Notes: generated from the sequence alone by a model not told the origin. Shown: positions 33,540 through 45,518, counted from the stretch's first letter. The stretch is 64,000 bases of DNA from Lucinisca nassula (GCA_963580285.1 OY757011.1:153191245-153255244); one strand, 5' to 3'. Translations and numbers: made by a program.

Positions 33540-33845
33540 TTCAAGGCCATCACGAACACACACCTGTATTGTTCTGACCTGCTGGAACCCCACTTTTATG
33601 AGGTAAAACTGGGGTTTTCTGGGGTAAACCTAATATTTCTTATTTCTGCTCTAAATATAGGTTGTGGGTACTCATTAGAATTGAGGCGGTTCTACTGTGT
33701 ACCCACAATCTATATTTGAGCAGAAATAAGAAAAATATCACAATTCTTCATCTTAAAATTTTCTTCTTTTTCTTTGTGGTGGGTGGGGGGTGCTGTAAAA
33801 TTTACAAGGTTCAATGTATTTGTATAGACGTGTTTTCGTAATGGC
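33540..33845. mobile_element. HP MITE, near complete
   Basis: Left end ATCACGAACACACACCTG; right end GACGTGTTTTCGTAATGG. Core TTGTGGGTACTCATTAG and GAGGCGGTTCTACTGTGT. AACCCCACTTTTATGAGG precedes it. Confidence 0.65.
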
Positions 33846-34079
33846 TTAAGGGGAATGTGAACACCTTCAGGGGTGGCAGCTCCTGCAAAATTATTTTTGT
33901 CTCCCATGTCAAGGAGCAAATTCTTTCCTTTATGAGTAGATCCCTTTTAAGTAGGATAGGGTTTATAGAAAAGTGAACAGGAAGTCCCAAAAGTTGTCTC
34001 CCTTTGAAAAATGGCGAGAAAAAGCCACCAGGTGTTCCAATTCCCCTTAATATGTGATGACAGTATAACCAAAACTCCA

Positions 34080-34322
34080 GGGGCCAGTTGTTCAAAGCAT
34101 CCTTAGCTTAACAAGCTCATTAGTGGTCAAATTGTTAACTGTTCTAGCAAGTTTAATATCTAAAATTTTGTAATTTTTGCTGAAAAAATGTGAGCAGCTT
34201 TTGCGAATGCAAAAGCTGCTCACATTTTTTCAGCAAAAATATTAGCATATTTGCCATAATAAATGATCAAAGTTTTAACGATATGTTAACTAACGACGCC
34301 GTTAGTTTTGAACAACTGGCCC
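34080..34322. mobile_element. FB MITE, best copy
   Basis: GGGGCCAGTTGTTCAAAGCA and TTTTGAACAACTGGCCC are inverted ends. The central stem GTGAGCAGCTTTTGC / GCAAAAGCTGCTCAC has TTTTGCTGAAAAA and TTTTTCAGCAAAA outside it. Confidence 0.85.
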
Positions 34323-34349
34323 AGATAAGGAGGAGTAACGATGACAAGC

Positions 34350-34765
34350 GATAATTTTCCTTATTTCTTGCTAGAAACATATGTTGTGAGTACATGTTAG
34401 CATTGCCTCACTGAGGTGATTCTAACAAGTGCCCTCAACATGTGTTTTAATGGTGAAAAATATCTTTTATGAGAAAAAATTCCAAATTTCCACAACTCCA
34501 CTTTATCAGGTGCTAGGGCTGGAATCTTCAAGTTTTGTCTTTACAAAAAAATTTCAGTTAGTACACAAGCACTTGTATCAGTCAAAAAGTCCTTTATTTC
34601 AGTTTTAGGAATATGTAATTAGCCCATTTAGTACCAGTATAATAGGTAATGTAGGACAGTTTCCCTTAATTACTCCAACAAACTTATGTTGCTGACATTT
34701 GTTAGAACCACCTTGCCGAGGTGATTCTAACAAATATCCACAACATTTTTTTCTTGAAGTATTAA
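34350..34765. mobile_element. two worn HP-like MITE hairpins
   Basis: One at about 34360-34470 (ATGTTGTGAGTACATGTTAG, TTGCCTCACTGAGGTGATTC). The other is at about 34665-34760 (TTAGAACCACCTTGCCGAGG, TGATTCTAACAAATATCCAC). A third is near 36205-36320. Confidence 0.5.
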
Positions 34766-34793
34766 ATAATTACAATATTCTTGAGTATCTCAA

Positions 34794-35022
34794 TTAACCC
34801 GTTGTATGCGGGAAACCCCTAAAGGGGTATCTTGGCAAACAGAGCAGGCCCAGATCAGACGCCGCAGAATGCCGCGTCTGATCAGGGCCTGCACTATTTG
34901 CTAACAGAGTTTCCCTTCAAGAATAGAATCAAAACGAAGGTAGGCCTGACATCCCTTATATGACAAATGGACCTGTCCAATATACAGCAACTGAAGAGTC
35001 TACCAGCAAACAATGGGTTTAA
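34794..35022. mobile_element. TTAA-flanked MITE, PB2-related
   Basis: Ends TTAACCCGTTGTATGCGGG and AACAATGGGTTTAA. The core GATCAGACGCCGCAGAATGC / GCGTCTGATCAGGGCCTGC. Sister of 29541-29772. Confidence 0.7.
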
Positions 35023-35134
35023 TTGTCTCATCTTGAGCTAAGGATTCGTTCCAGTGGATTTGTCGTTTTAACAAATTTTGTCATTATATCGAATGTGGGT
35101 ATAAAGAGGGTTGACTGTACGTGAAGATTAACTA

Positions 35135-35730
35135 CTATACATTCATTTTTAGCAAAGTTTCCATGTTGTATATGAGATTATTTAAACCATATAAATAATT
35201 ATCGTCTTCATCATCCACAAAGAACACATGTGTGAAGTCAATCATACGCACATCTGCTAATACTGCATCGTGGGAGTTCAGAGATGAGCGATGTGACGGA
35301 GATGACGTATCAACCGATATATCACTGACAGAAGCTGTGGAGGAGAGATCATCCACCTGACCAGAAGATTCAACACCCGATGAAGCCGTATCGGCTTGTT
35401 CCGAGGATGCTGTTACAGCAGAATTTGTATCTCCAATGTCTATGACGGTAGAGGAGGAACTACTTTCGGCAGCAGATGAGAAGTTCTCAGAGTCCGTCTG
35501 CAGCGAGTCTGCTGTGCTATATCCACAGTCAGAGGTATCACAGTCATTGCACGGTGTATAGAAGTTATTTTCTTGTGTGTCTCCCTCATATACCATTAGA
35601 AGGGAGCTGGCATAGAAGTTAAATAACCTCTGTGATTTAAACCACTCTCTGATCCTATATAACTTCTTTAAGAGCACTTGTATTGCATCCTTTCGTAATC
35701 CATGTTTAAAATTAAAATATGTTCCAAGTC
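35135..35730 (-). CDS. IPMK: inositol polyphosphate multikinase-type kinase, last coding exon
   Basis: This exon encodes the C-terminal ~197 residues of an inositol phosphate kinase. Such enzymes phosphorylate soluble inositol phosphates (IP3 to IP5) using ATP, in cytosol and nucleus. It opens after TTTTGCAG with the last two bases of a Gly codon, matching the phase of the exon at 41437. Landmarks in order: GLRKDAIQVLLKKLYRIREW, then NFYASSLLMVYEG (the SSLL element of the family), a Ser/Asp/Thr-rich linker of about 105 residues (about 35579-35256), VRMIDFTHVF with the metal-binding Asp, and DDNYLYGLNNLI near the end. The IDF element reads IDFTH where IDFAH is usual. IPMK fits better than IP6K because of the FYASSLL..YEG form and the long linker, but a search should decide. 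Stop at 35135. Confidence 0.85.
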
Positions 35731-36404
35731 CTGCAAAACACAAAAGCATTTGTTAAATACCATAACTACTGTCCTGCTGAATAAATTAATTTAACCACAC
35801 CCGTTTCTAACTTTCAACCAATCAGATTACTATTATGTAATTTATTCCTAAGATTGACAAACTGATTACAGAGGGCCCTCTTTATAACAACAGTATTCGT
35901 TCCCTAAACATAAGAAATTTGTCATGATAAAGAATTCAAATAAGGTGTAGCATTGCAATAGAAAATAAAAGGCCTTTTTTCTCTTAAGGGGAATGGGAAC
36001 GCCTAGCACATTTTCCGCCATTTTTCAAAGGGAGACAACTTTCGGGACTTCCTGTTCAGTTCTATAAGCCTTGTCCCACTGAAAAAGTGGTCTACTCTAA
36101 AAGGAGCAAATTCTTTCCTCTAAGAGCTGACCCCTATTTGATATGGGTGACAAAAAATCCTTTTGAAGGAGTTGCCTCCCCTGAAGCTGTTCCCATTCCC
36201 CTTAATTACTCCAAGAAACAAATGTTGTGGACATTTGTTACAATCACCTCGCCAAATGTGGGCATTTGTTAGAAATGCTAAGGAAGGCAATTCTAACAAT
36301 TGGTCACAACTTTTGCTTTTTTGGAGTATTAAATAAAATATTCTTGAATATCACCATTGTTCCGTCTCATCTTAGGCTAAGAATCTGTTCTGTTTAAATT
36401 GTTA

Positions 36405-36570
36405 TTAACCCTTTTAATACCAAATGGAATCTTCCACCTTATATATAGCAGGAGTCCACTTCAAAATTTAGGGGTGTCAGGTTGTGTTTTCATCAAAATT
36501 TATTTGGAAAATGCCCGAACTTTTAGCAAACAGTGGAGGCCCTGGTCAGACGCTGCTTTAGTGTCTGCAA
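36405..36570. mobile_element. PB2 MITE, left half
   Basis: TTAACCCTTTTAATACCAAA and the word GTCAGGTTGTGTTTTCATCA, ending in the core at GGTCAGACGCTG. It is cut off by the next element. Confidence 0.55.
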
Positions 36571-37690
36571 AGGTAGAAGTAGGACAACTAGACTATCAAG
36601 TGAGCATATGCTCACTAATACCCCCGGCCAAAGCCATCGGTAACTTTCTGGCAATTCAAAGCCATCAAGTTTGACAAAAACCTATTATGAACACAGAATT
36701 AATCTTGCAAAAGTAAGGAGAATACCATTACATCTAAATAACTCACCTGATAACTAATGAGATCTTGAACAGATGTTTTTCAAAGGGCAATAACTCTTGA
36801 AAGGAGCATAATCCGGACGAGAAAAAAAATACGTGTCGGCTAATTTTCCATGAGGAATCCATATATGAAATTTCAAAACCCTAGCATACACGGTTCTAAA
36901 GTTATGCTATGCATCACTTTTACCATACAGTACAATGGCACAAATTACCAAAATGACAAAGGGCCATAACTCACAAAGTATTTTTCGGAATTTTGTCAAA
37001 AGTTAATCAGTTCATCTACTCATCACCACCAATCTATTCACCAACTTTCAAGGCTCTAGCTCCAATAGTTTTTGAGATATCTTGCTGACAAAATTTTATA
37101 AAAAAAATATAACAAAGGGGAATAACTCTAAAGAACCTGGCCCCACAGCCCCAATTTTCTTTCCCACAATACAACTAGTTATGCATGTTGTTTGTACCAA
37201 ATTTCAAGTTTCTAGGTACAGTAGTTCCTGAGAAATCTTTGACACAAAATTTAAGGTAACTCACAAAATACACATCTCAGTAGCAAATATAACAAAGGGG
37301 AATAACTCTAAAGAACCTGGCCCCACAGCCCCAATTTTCTTTCCCACAATACAACTAGTTATGCATGTTGCTTGTACCAAATTTCAAGTTTCTAGGTACA
37401 GTAGATCTTGAGAAATCTTTGACACAAAATTTAAGGTAAGTCACAAAATGCACATCTCAGTAGCAAATATAACAAAGGGGAATAACTCTAAAGAACCTGG
37501 CCCCACAGCTCCAATTTTCTTTCCCACAATACAACTAGTTATGCATGTTGTTTGTACCAAATTTCAAGTTTCTAGGTATAGTAGTTCCTGAGAAATCTTT
37601 GACACAAAAAAAAGTTTACACACACACACACAGAAAAGACGAAAACTATATACCCCCATGGCATACTCCGTATGCCGGGGGTATAATAAT
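36571..37690. mobile_element. pearl-like element, 180-bp units
   Basis: A unit starting AACAAAGGGGAATAACTCTA recurs at 37112, 37292 and 37472, exactly 180 bp apart and nearly identical. It closes with (CA)n, then ACTATATACCCCC and TGCCGGGGGTATAA. CTAATACCCCCGGCC near 36625 may be part of the start. The left edge is approximate. Confidence 0.6.
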
Positions 37691-37729
37691 TATGCCATGT
37701 TCATAGAGCATATCACAGCCATTAAAGTA

Positions 37730-37935
37730 CAGTAAAATTACTGTATTAAGACCATCTTTGTGGCTGTTCAAAAGTGGTCTTTAAGACCACTTTTGATTAG
37801 CCCCATAGGTGGTCCCCTATAAGGGGACATAGGGAATGGAAAATGTAAAGACAGAATAATTGAAACCTTCTCAATAAGGTTTTAAAAGCAGATTTAATCT
37901 GAATTTCAGGTGGTCTTAACAGCGGAATTTTACTG
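37730..37935. mobile_element. mariner-type MITE (MAR), 206 bp
   Basis: TA at 37728-37729 and 37936-37937; ends CAGTAAAATTACTG and GCGGAATTTTACTG. The GTTCAAAAGTGGTC / GACCACTTTTGA palindrome is near the left end. Confidence 0.8.
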
Positions 37936-37943
37936 TATATGTA

Positions 37944-38156
37944 TTAACCCTTGTCCTGCTAATCCCGGATATGCCTTATCTTTGAAACAATGTAGATCCA
38001 GATCAGATGGCTTCTGACGAAGCCATCTGATCAGGATCTACATTGTTTGCCAGTCAGATTGTGAATTTGTTGCAATAATATGCATCAAATAATCTGATTG
38101 GTTGATAATCGGTATTGGGAGTGGCATATATGAATATTCAGCAGGACAAGGGTTAA
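37944..38156. mobile_element. PB1 MITE, intact
   Basis: TTAACCCTTGTCCTGCTAAT ... TTCAGCAGGACAAGGGTTAA; hairpin GATCAGATGGCTTCTGACGA. Confidence 0.8.
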
Positions 38157-38648
38157 TGTCAAGAATGTGTCACCTTCTGCAACAGTTTCAGTTAACATGC
38201 TTTGTTATTATATGCCTTATGGTTTGGACAAGGGCAAGGTTAGTATATTAGCATCTGTGGAAATTTTGGAAAACACCACTTGACTCTGAAGTGTAAGAAT
38301 ATTTGCAAAACATTTATTAAAAGATCCAATCAAAACATTTTTTCCTTTTTGTCTCATATTTTCTGGAGGATGATATAATATAAACTGACCAAATGAGACC
38401 AGTCCTTGGGTGCACAGCCCTATATAGTCAGAGAATAGTAGGACTTAAAAAGACCCTTCAATACGAAGCCCACAACATATCAATCATCCCTCATACAACT
38501 AAAGTCTCATGCAGACATCTCAGGGCTGATCAGACAGCTCAGATGCATAACTTATCAGAGATGTAGATGGTTACACAGGTCATAGAAAACAATGTTTCTC
38601 ACTATCTGGCTCAAATATTAGCAGTTGTAAACACCCAAACAACAGGTT

Positions 38649-38875
38649 TTAACCCATTTTGAACCAGAACCCCAAAACGGGTAGTTGGCAAACATTGCAG
38701 GCCCTGATCAGACGCCGCAGAATTTGGCATCTAATCAGGGCCTAAACCGTTTTTCAAAAAGTTCAGCCAATTTCCAAATAAATTTTGAAGAAAACACACC
38801 CTGACACCCCTACATTTCGTAATGGACTCCTGTTATATATAAAGAGGAAGATTCCTTTGGTACAAAATGGGTTAA
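38649..38875. mobile_element. PB2 MITE
   Basis: Starts TTAACCCATTTTGAACCAG and ends TTTGGTACAAAATGGGTTAA. The core is GATCAGACGCCGCAGAATTT. Confidence 0.7.
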
Positions 38876-39520
38876 CAAGTCTTTGTAAAACACATCACAA
38901 TCAACACTTCATTTTACCCTTAACCTATACCACCCTCTGAGCTAATTCAGCAGACTACAAACCATTTATACTTTTTTTTAATTTTCCAAGAAATCAGACC
39001 CTGACAATCTCATTTAAATGAAATGTCAAATCCTGATTTCTGAGAAAAATAATAAAAAATATTTCAAAATTTTGCCTGCTGAAAAAAATACCCAGCATTC
39101 AGAGCTCAAATTGTCTATTATGACTTCTGACAACAATTTCGAAGTTTTATTTTCTTATTTTACACAGGAAATTAGACCTGACATTACATGTCAATCATCT
39201 GCTGATGAAATGTCAAGCCTTATTTTTACTGGAAAATGATATGTAAAACTCAAACTGACAACTTGCCTAACAAATTCCCTTGGAGTCAATACATCATGGT
39301 CTGATCTATTCGAAATGTCCTGCTTGCACTGCTATGACATACATGAGAGATCACTCTATCTTACAATAACCTTAGTTACAACTAAAGTTAACTTTCTTAC
39401 TGCCACAGACCCGTTATTATGGAAGTTGGTTTGGTGCATACATAATTATTTGCATGAAATGAATAAAACTTCTGTGTCTATCATCATACCAAGTATGAAA
39501 CAAATTCATAACATGGTTTG

Positions 39521-39910
39521 AACAAGAGCACCGCATGCGGGTGCCAAGGCTCGGCTGAAAAAATTCTAAGTTGAAAAAGGGGCATAACTGTGCCAAAATA
39601 TTTTGAGCGTTACTTCACCTATTGGTTTGATTTCCCCTTTCATAATGAACAACTAGTCCAGGTTTCAAGTAAATATGTACAGTAATGACAGAGATATTAC
39701 AAAATATCCAAGTTTTTGCAAGACGACGACGCAAAAATTCTAAGTCGAAAAGGGGCATAACTGTGCCAAAAATCTTTTGGGGGTTACCTCACCTATTGGT
39801 ATGAGTTCCCTTTTTATGATGAACAACTCAAGTAAATACATTCAGTAATGACAGGAATATTACAAAATGTCCAAGTTTTTGCACGAAGACGCAGACGACG
39901 CCAGAGCTAT
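39521..39910. mobile_element. pearl-like short element, two units
   Basis: AACAAGAGCACCGCATGCGG (hairpin) starts it. Two ~180-bp units share AAAAATTCTAAGT, GGGGCATAACTGTGCCAAAA and TTACAAAATATCCAAGTTTT, each closed by GACGACG-type words. Confidence 0.5.
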
Positions 39911-40232
39911 GACAATACTGCATCGTTTTCTTCGAAAATAGCCGCGCTAAAAATACGACAGTGAGTCAATAAAAAACAGCCTAACTTATTTCTGGGTGAG
40001 ATCGATCTCTTCTTTTTCGACGTAATTGCCCTCTAGAATGATATACTTGGACTAACGCTATTGCCCAGAACTGAAGAAGCCACTGTACTTGTTGCTGATC
40101 CACTCCTTCACTGCCGCCACGACTTCTTTGTTGAACAAAAAAATGATGTCCCAATCTTAAATGAGCTCTTAAAAAATTTCATGTTAAAAACAGTCTCTGT
40201 TTTGACCTTGAGGTCATTGGCATGGGTGTGGG

Positions 40233-40568
40233 TTTTGTTTGTTTGAAATGAGATTTTACGTCCCTGTCAACACTATTTCAGTCATTTTGGAGATGATGCT
40301 TCCAATTTTGTGGGACTTTCACCCAAGATTGAGATGCAATGACTTCTCAGGCCCTATTTCCCAAAGAAACCCATGGAGTTTATATGCCAAACCTATAGGG
40401 TTTAAATGCAGAGACAGTCTGACTTTCCCCATTTTGCCTGGGTAGGCATAGACTGTCTAAGCAGTTTACCATTACTTGTGTGGTCAGTTTCAGCCCAGTC
40501 TATTTCTCCAAGCCCCAAAGGGCGCATTTAGCCCAATCTATTTCTCCAAGACCCAATGGGCAGGGGCC
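40233..40568 (-). mobile_element. SINE-A copy within a tandem-unit repeat
   Basis: The tail complement TTTTGTTTGTTTGAAATGAG is at the left and the head complement CCAATGGGCAGGGGCC at the right. GCATGGGTGTGGG (40220) and GCATGGGCATAGG (40570) may be a worn target duplication. The host repeat units carry TGTGACCTTGA words (40200-40870). Confidence 0.7.
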
Positions 40569-41436
40569 CGCATGGGCATAGGTATTGCAAAATATAACTT
40601 TGTACTATATCTATCATCATACCGAATAGAAACGGAACCATTGTTTTGTTTGGAAAATATAAGCTCTTAAAAACCTAAATTTCTAAGTCTGTGACCTTGA
40701 TCTTGCAGTCATAGGCATGAGAAGAGGTATGGCTTAATAAACATAGACCTATATCTATCATCATAACAAATATGAATTTAATTCATCATATGGTTTTGAA
40801 AAATCTCTAAGTCTGTGACCTTGAGGTTATGGACATGGGCGGGGATATTGCTGAATATAACTTCGAATCTGTATCTTGTCAAGCCAAATATGAACCAAAA
40901 CCCATCGTGTGAAATGTTTGAGCTCTTAAAGAACTGTAATATTAAACATTATGGTCTGCAAAACACAAGCATTATTTACTATGAAAAATAGTTTAAACAT
41001 CAGATTGTTGTCTGCTGCAGTAATTTATGTGGCAGTTGAAGGGTTAAGAACAACCTCTGAGATTCTTTTTTTTTTCCTTCGGAATCCGTTTTTGGTTTTA
41101 CAGCCCTTTCAAGATTAACTCAATTATTTCGAGCCCAACTTTAGTCAGAGGTGGGCAAATACCTGAGGACCCAGAGAAAAACACCCGACCTTCTGTTGCA
41201 AAGTTGGCATCTCACATGTGTCCGGAGTGAGGCTCAAACCACAGAGGTGAGAAACCTAATGATTAAGAGTCAGCACTCCTACCCTCTATGCCAGGAAGGC
41301 ATGTGACTCATCCTCTGAGATGTGTTAAGAAAATGTTTATATTTAATGGAAAGTGATTTCTCTTTATAGCAAATTTCTTCATGTATATGTAATGGATGCT
41401 ATGCCAAAGGAAAGAACTATATGGTCAGCGAATTAC

Positions 41437-41521
41437 CTTTGACAGTGAGTTCATCTTCTCCAAGTTTCCGACAGAAAAACTTGTCATAAAACTTAGTATG
41501 ATCTTCAACAGGGTTGTATGT
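41437..41521 (-). CDS. IPMK: IPMK-type kinase, internal exon
   Basis: On the minus strand ATTATTACAG precedes ACATACAACC and the exon ends CAAAG before GTAATTC. It encodes TYNPVEDHTKFYDKFFCRK then LGEDELTVK. It enters in phase 0 and leaves in phase 1, which joins the last exon to give Gly-Leu-Gly. The intron to the last exon is about 5.7 kb and filled with MITEs, a SINE and pearl-like elements. Confidence 0.75.
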
Positions 41522-41645
41522 CTGTAATAATCAATAAAAGCAACTTTACCAAAATAATAAAATACACAAACTGACATATTTCGGTTAGCATATTATCAAG
41601 ACTACAAAATCTGTATTAGCAAATTTTTTAAATACATGGACTCAC

Positions 41646-41697
41646 TTTTTGTATCATAGCTTCAAATTTACAATCAGCCTTCTTGCTTTTGATTATG
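41646..41697 (-). CDS. IPMK: IPMK-type kinase, small internal exon
   Basis: GGGTTTCAG is the acceptor and AAAAAGTGAGTC the donor. The 52-bp exon encodes IIKSKKADCKFEAMIQK after one split-codon base. It leaves in phase 0, which fits the next exon 124 bp downstream. It enters in phase 2, whereas the exon at 48709 leaves in phase 0, so another small exon is expected between them or one boundary is wrong. Confidence 0.6.
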
Positions 41698-41879
41698 CTG
41701 AAACCCAGTAAAATGAGAAATAAATGTTTAGAAAAAAGACTTAACGGTATTCCAAATTAACCCATTTTATATGGAAAACCCCATAATGAGTCACTGGCAA
41801 ACTATACAGGCCCAGATCAGCTTTTTATAGATTTACTACAAAATTGTTTGACCTTTCTTTACACACCATATTAGACTTC

Positions 41880-42166
41880 TTCGAGCCAGCCTCGGTAGCT
41901 CAGTCAGATGCGCAACTGACTGGTGATCAGGAGGACGCGGGTTTGATACTTGCCGGGATCGGCAACATTCTTTCGTGGAGATTGATCATGAAATCTTTTC
42001 TACGGTCATTCTCTCCCTTCCACTGATTCAAGAAGGGCAGTTGTCAGTTTCAGGCGAAAGAAAGTGCACTGAACTGGTTAACCACTTACATATAAGCCTG
42101 CCCAGGAAAAGTGTGTAAAGGTGAACAGACCGGGCCATAAAACTCCAATACGAACAAACAAACAAA
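41880..42166 (+). mobile_element. SINE-B copy with 13-bp target duplication
   Basis: CATATTAGACTTC occurs at 41867-41879 and 42167-42179. The head GCCTCGGTAGCTCAGTCAGA has an A-box; GGGTTTGATACTTGCC is the B-box region; the tail is CAAACAAACAAA. It lies upstream of the small IPMK exon, inside the intron, antisense to the gene. Confidence 0.9.
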
Positions 42167-42181
42167 CATATTAGACTTCCA

Positions 42182-42408
42182 GGGTTCAGTTGATCATAAG
42201 CTAAGAATGAAGTTAGTTAAACTTTGATCATTCAATATGGCAAATATACTAATATTTTTGCTGGAAAATGTAAATATCTTTTGCAAAACCCGCCCATATT
42301 TTTCCAGCAAAAATATCAAAATATTAGCTATTATACTTGCTAGAACAGTTAATAATATGGCCACTAACAAGCTAGTTAAGCTAACGATGCTTTGAACAAC
42401 TGGGCCCA
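42182..42408. mobile_element. FB MITE
   Basis: GGGTTCAGTTGATCATAAGC at the left and CTTTGAACAACTGGGCCC at the right. The centre is eroded to TCTTTTGCAAAACCC. Confidence 0.65.
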
Positions 42409-42438
42409 GATTTTTTTTCATGTTTAAGAGAATGTTAT

Positions 42439-45367
42439 ACAAGAGGGCCATGATGGCCCTGGATCGCTCACCTGATCCATAGTGTAACAAGTGGGCCCCA
42501 GAGAGGGCCATTATTGGCCCCAGGGCTTTAATGTACATAATGTTGAGGGAGGTCTTAAAGGTGAAGCTTCATACCAAACATCAACAAAGGCTAAAATTTG
42601 AACAATCTTGTCAAAGGTCCACTAGATGAAGCTACACATCAAATATCAAAGACCTGGGCCTAGCGGTTTCAGAGAAGAAGATTTTTAAAGATTTTGCCTA
42701 TATAAGCCTATGTAAAATCAAAGGGCCCCGGGACAGGGGCATTTTTTGCCCCAGCACTATAGTTTGAACAATCTTGGTAGGGGTCCACTAGATGAAGCTT
42801 CATACCAAATATCAAAGTTCTGGGCCTTGTGGTTTCAGAGAAGAAGATTTTTAAAGATTTTCCCTATATAAGCCTATGTAAAACCAAAGGGCCCCGTGGC
42901 AGGGGGGGATTTTTTGTCCCAGCACTATAATTTGAACAATCTTGGTAGGGGTCCACTAGACGAAGCTTCATACCAAATATCAAAGTCCTGGGCCTTGTGG
43001 TTTCAGAGAAGAAGATTTTTAAAGATTTTCCCTATATAAGCCTATGTAAAACCAAAGGGCCCCGGGGCAGGGGCATTTTTGGCCCCAGCACTAAAATTGG
43101 AACAATCTTGGTAGGGGTCCACTAGATGAAGCTTCATACCAAATATCAAAGTCCTGGGCCTTGTGGTTTTAGAGAAGAAAATTTTTAAAGATTTTCCCTA
43201 TATAAGCCTATGTAAAACCAAAGGGCCCCGTGGCGGGGGCATTTTTGGCCCCAGCACTATAATTTGAACAATCTTGGTAGGGGTCCACTAGATGAAGCTT
43301 CATACCAAATATATAAGACCTGGGCCTTGTGGTTTCAGAGAAGAAGATTTTTAAAAATTTTCCCTATATAAGCCAATGTAAAAGCAAAGGGCCCCGTGGC
43401 GGGGGCATTTTTGTCCCAGCACTAAAATTTGAACAATCTTGGTAGGGGTCCACTAGATGAAGCTTCATACCAAATATCAAAGTCCTGGGCCTTGTGGTTT
43501 CAGAAAAGAAAATTTTTAAAGATTTTCCCTATATAAGCCCATGTAAAACCAAAGGGCCCCGTGGCGGGGGCATTTTTTGTCCCAGCACTAAAATTTGAAC
43601 AATCTTGGTAGGGGTCCACTAGATGAAGCTTCATACCAAATATCAAAGACCTGGGCCTTGTGGTTTCAGAGAAGAAGATTTTTTAAGATTTTCCCTATAT
43701 AAGCCTATGTAAAACCAAAGGGCCCCGGGGCGGGGGCATTTTTGGCCCCAGCACTGTAATTTGAACAATCTTGGTAGGGGTCAACTAGATGAAGCTTCAT
43801 ACCAAATATCAAAGACCTGGGCCTTGTGGTTTCAGAGAAGAAGATTTTTAAAGATTTTCCCTATATAAGCCAATGTAAAACCAAAGGGCCCCGTGGCGGG
43901 GGCATTTTTTGTCCCAGCACTATAATTTGAACAATCTTGGTAGGGGTCCACTAGATGAAGCTTCATACCAAATATCAAAGTCCTGGGCCTTGTGGTTTCA
44001 GAGTAGAAGATTTTTGAAGATTTTCCCTATATAAGCCTATGTAAAACCAAAGGGCCCTGGGGCGGGGGCATTTTTGGCCCCAGCACTATAATTTGAACAA
44101 TCTTGGTAGGGGTCCACTAGATGAAGCTTCATACCAAATATCAAAGACCTGGGCCTTGTGGTTTCAGAGAAGAAGATTTTTAAAGATTTTCCCTATATAA
44201 GCCAATGTAAAACCAAAGGGCCCCGTGGCGGGGGCATTTTTCGTCCCAGCACTCAAATTTGAACAATCTTGGTAGGGGTCCACTAGATGAAGCTTCATAC
44301 CAAATATCAAAGTCCTGGGCCTTGTGGTTTCAGAGAAGAAGATTTTTAAAGATTTTCCCTATATAAGCCTATGTAAAACCAAAGGGCCCCCGTGCGGGGG
44401 CATTTTTGGCCCCAGCACTATAATTTGAACAATCTTGGTAGGGGTCCACTAGATGAAGCTTCATACCAAATAACAAAGACCTGGGCCTTGTGGTTTCAGA
44501 GAAGAAGATTTTTTAAGTTTTTGGTGAAAAAAATCTGTTTTTGGCTCCTGTGACCTAGATGTGCAACGGACCGGAACCATTTGACCCATATTCAAACTTG
44601 ACCGAGATATTGTCATGATGATCATTCTGAGCAAGTTTGATTAAGATTGGACCAAAATTGTGGCCCCTAGGGTGTTCACAAGGTTTTTATATGATTTGAC
44701 CCGCTGACCTACTTTTTAACCCGATATGACCCATATTCGAACTGGACTGAAATATTGTCACAATGGTCATTCTGAGCAAGTTTCATGATAATTGGACCAA
44801 AACAGTGGCCTTCAGAGTGTTCACAAGGTTTTTCTATGATTTGACCTACTGACCTACTTTTTGACCGGACATGACCCATATTCGAACTTGACCAAGATAT
44901 TGTCATGATGATCATTCTGAGCAAGTTTGATTATGATTGGACCAAAATTGTGGCCTCTAGGGTGTTCACAAGGTTTTTCTATGATTTGACCCGCTGACCT
45001 ACTTTTTAAGCCGACATGATCCATATTCAAACTTCACTAAAATATTGTCACAATGATCATTCTGAGCAAGTTTGATGATGATTGGACCAAAATTGTGGCC
45101 TCTCGAGTGTTCACAAGGTTTTTCTATGATTTGACCTACTGACCTACTTTTTTACCCGACATGACCCAAATTCGAACTTGACCGAGATATTGTCATGATT
45201 ATCATTCTGAGCAAGTTTGATGATAATTGGACCAAAACTGTGGCCTCTAGTGTGTTCACAAGAAAAAGTTTACGCACGACGGACGACGGACGACGGACGA
45301 CGCACGACGACGCCGGACATCTTACTGTCACAAAAGCTCACCATGACCTTCGGTCAGGTGAGCTAAA
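42439..45367. mobile_element. pearl-like element with two different internal arrays
   Basis: Starts ACAAGAGGGCCATGATGGCC and CGCTCACCTGA; ends (ACGG/ACGACGG)n, then AAAGCTCACCATGACCTTCG and GTCAGGTGAGCTAAAA. Array 1 (about 42560-44520) has ~12 units of ~166 bp marked by AACAATCTTGGTAGGGGTCC. Array 2 (about 44580-45250) has five units of ~146 bp marked by CATTCTGAGCAAGTTTGAT. The ends match 27079-29045; neither unit does. It sits inside an IPMK intron. Confidence 0.75.
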
Positions 45368-45424
45368 AACAGATATTTGTGAATTTCTGTGGCCCCAAAC
45401 CATATGCTTGCCACAACTAATAAT

Positions 45425-45497
45425 CCTCCACTGGAATTTGAACCAACAACCCTTTGATTCAGAGTCCTGAGCTCTATCCACTACACTTCACAGAGCT
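45425..45497 (-). other. tRNA-Gln(CTG)-like fragment
   Basis: On the minus strand GTGTAGTGGATAGAGC resembles an A box, GGACTCTGAATC an anticodon arm with CTG, and GGTTCAAATTCC a B box. The acceptor stem does not pair cleanly and the anticodon 3' arm is imperfect. It may be a tRNA pseudogene or SINE head rather than a working tRNA. Confidence 0.45.
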
Positions 45498-45518
45498 TGC
45501 AGGTAAACTTTAACATAG

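Noticed and set aside
35135..35730. IP6K instead of IPMK
   Set aside because: The FYASSLL..YEG form, exon content and long linker fit IPMK better, though only a search can settle it.
41884..41960. Functional tRNA gene
   Set aside because: It is the head of SINE-B, with target duplications and a CAAA tail.
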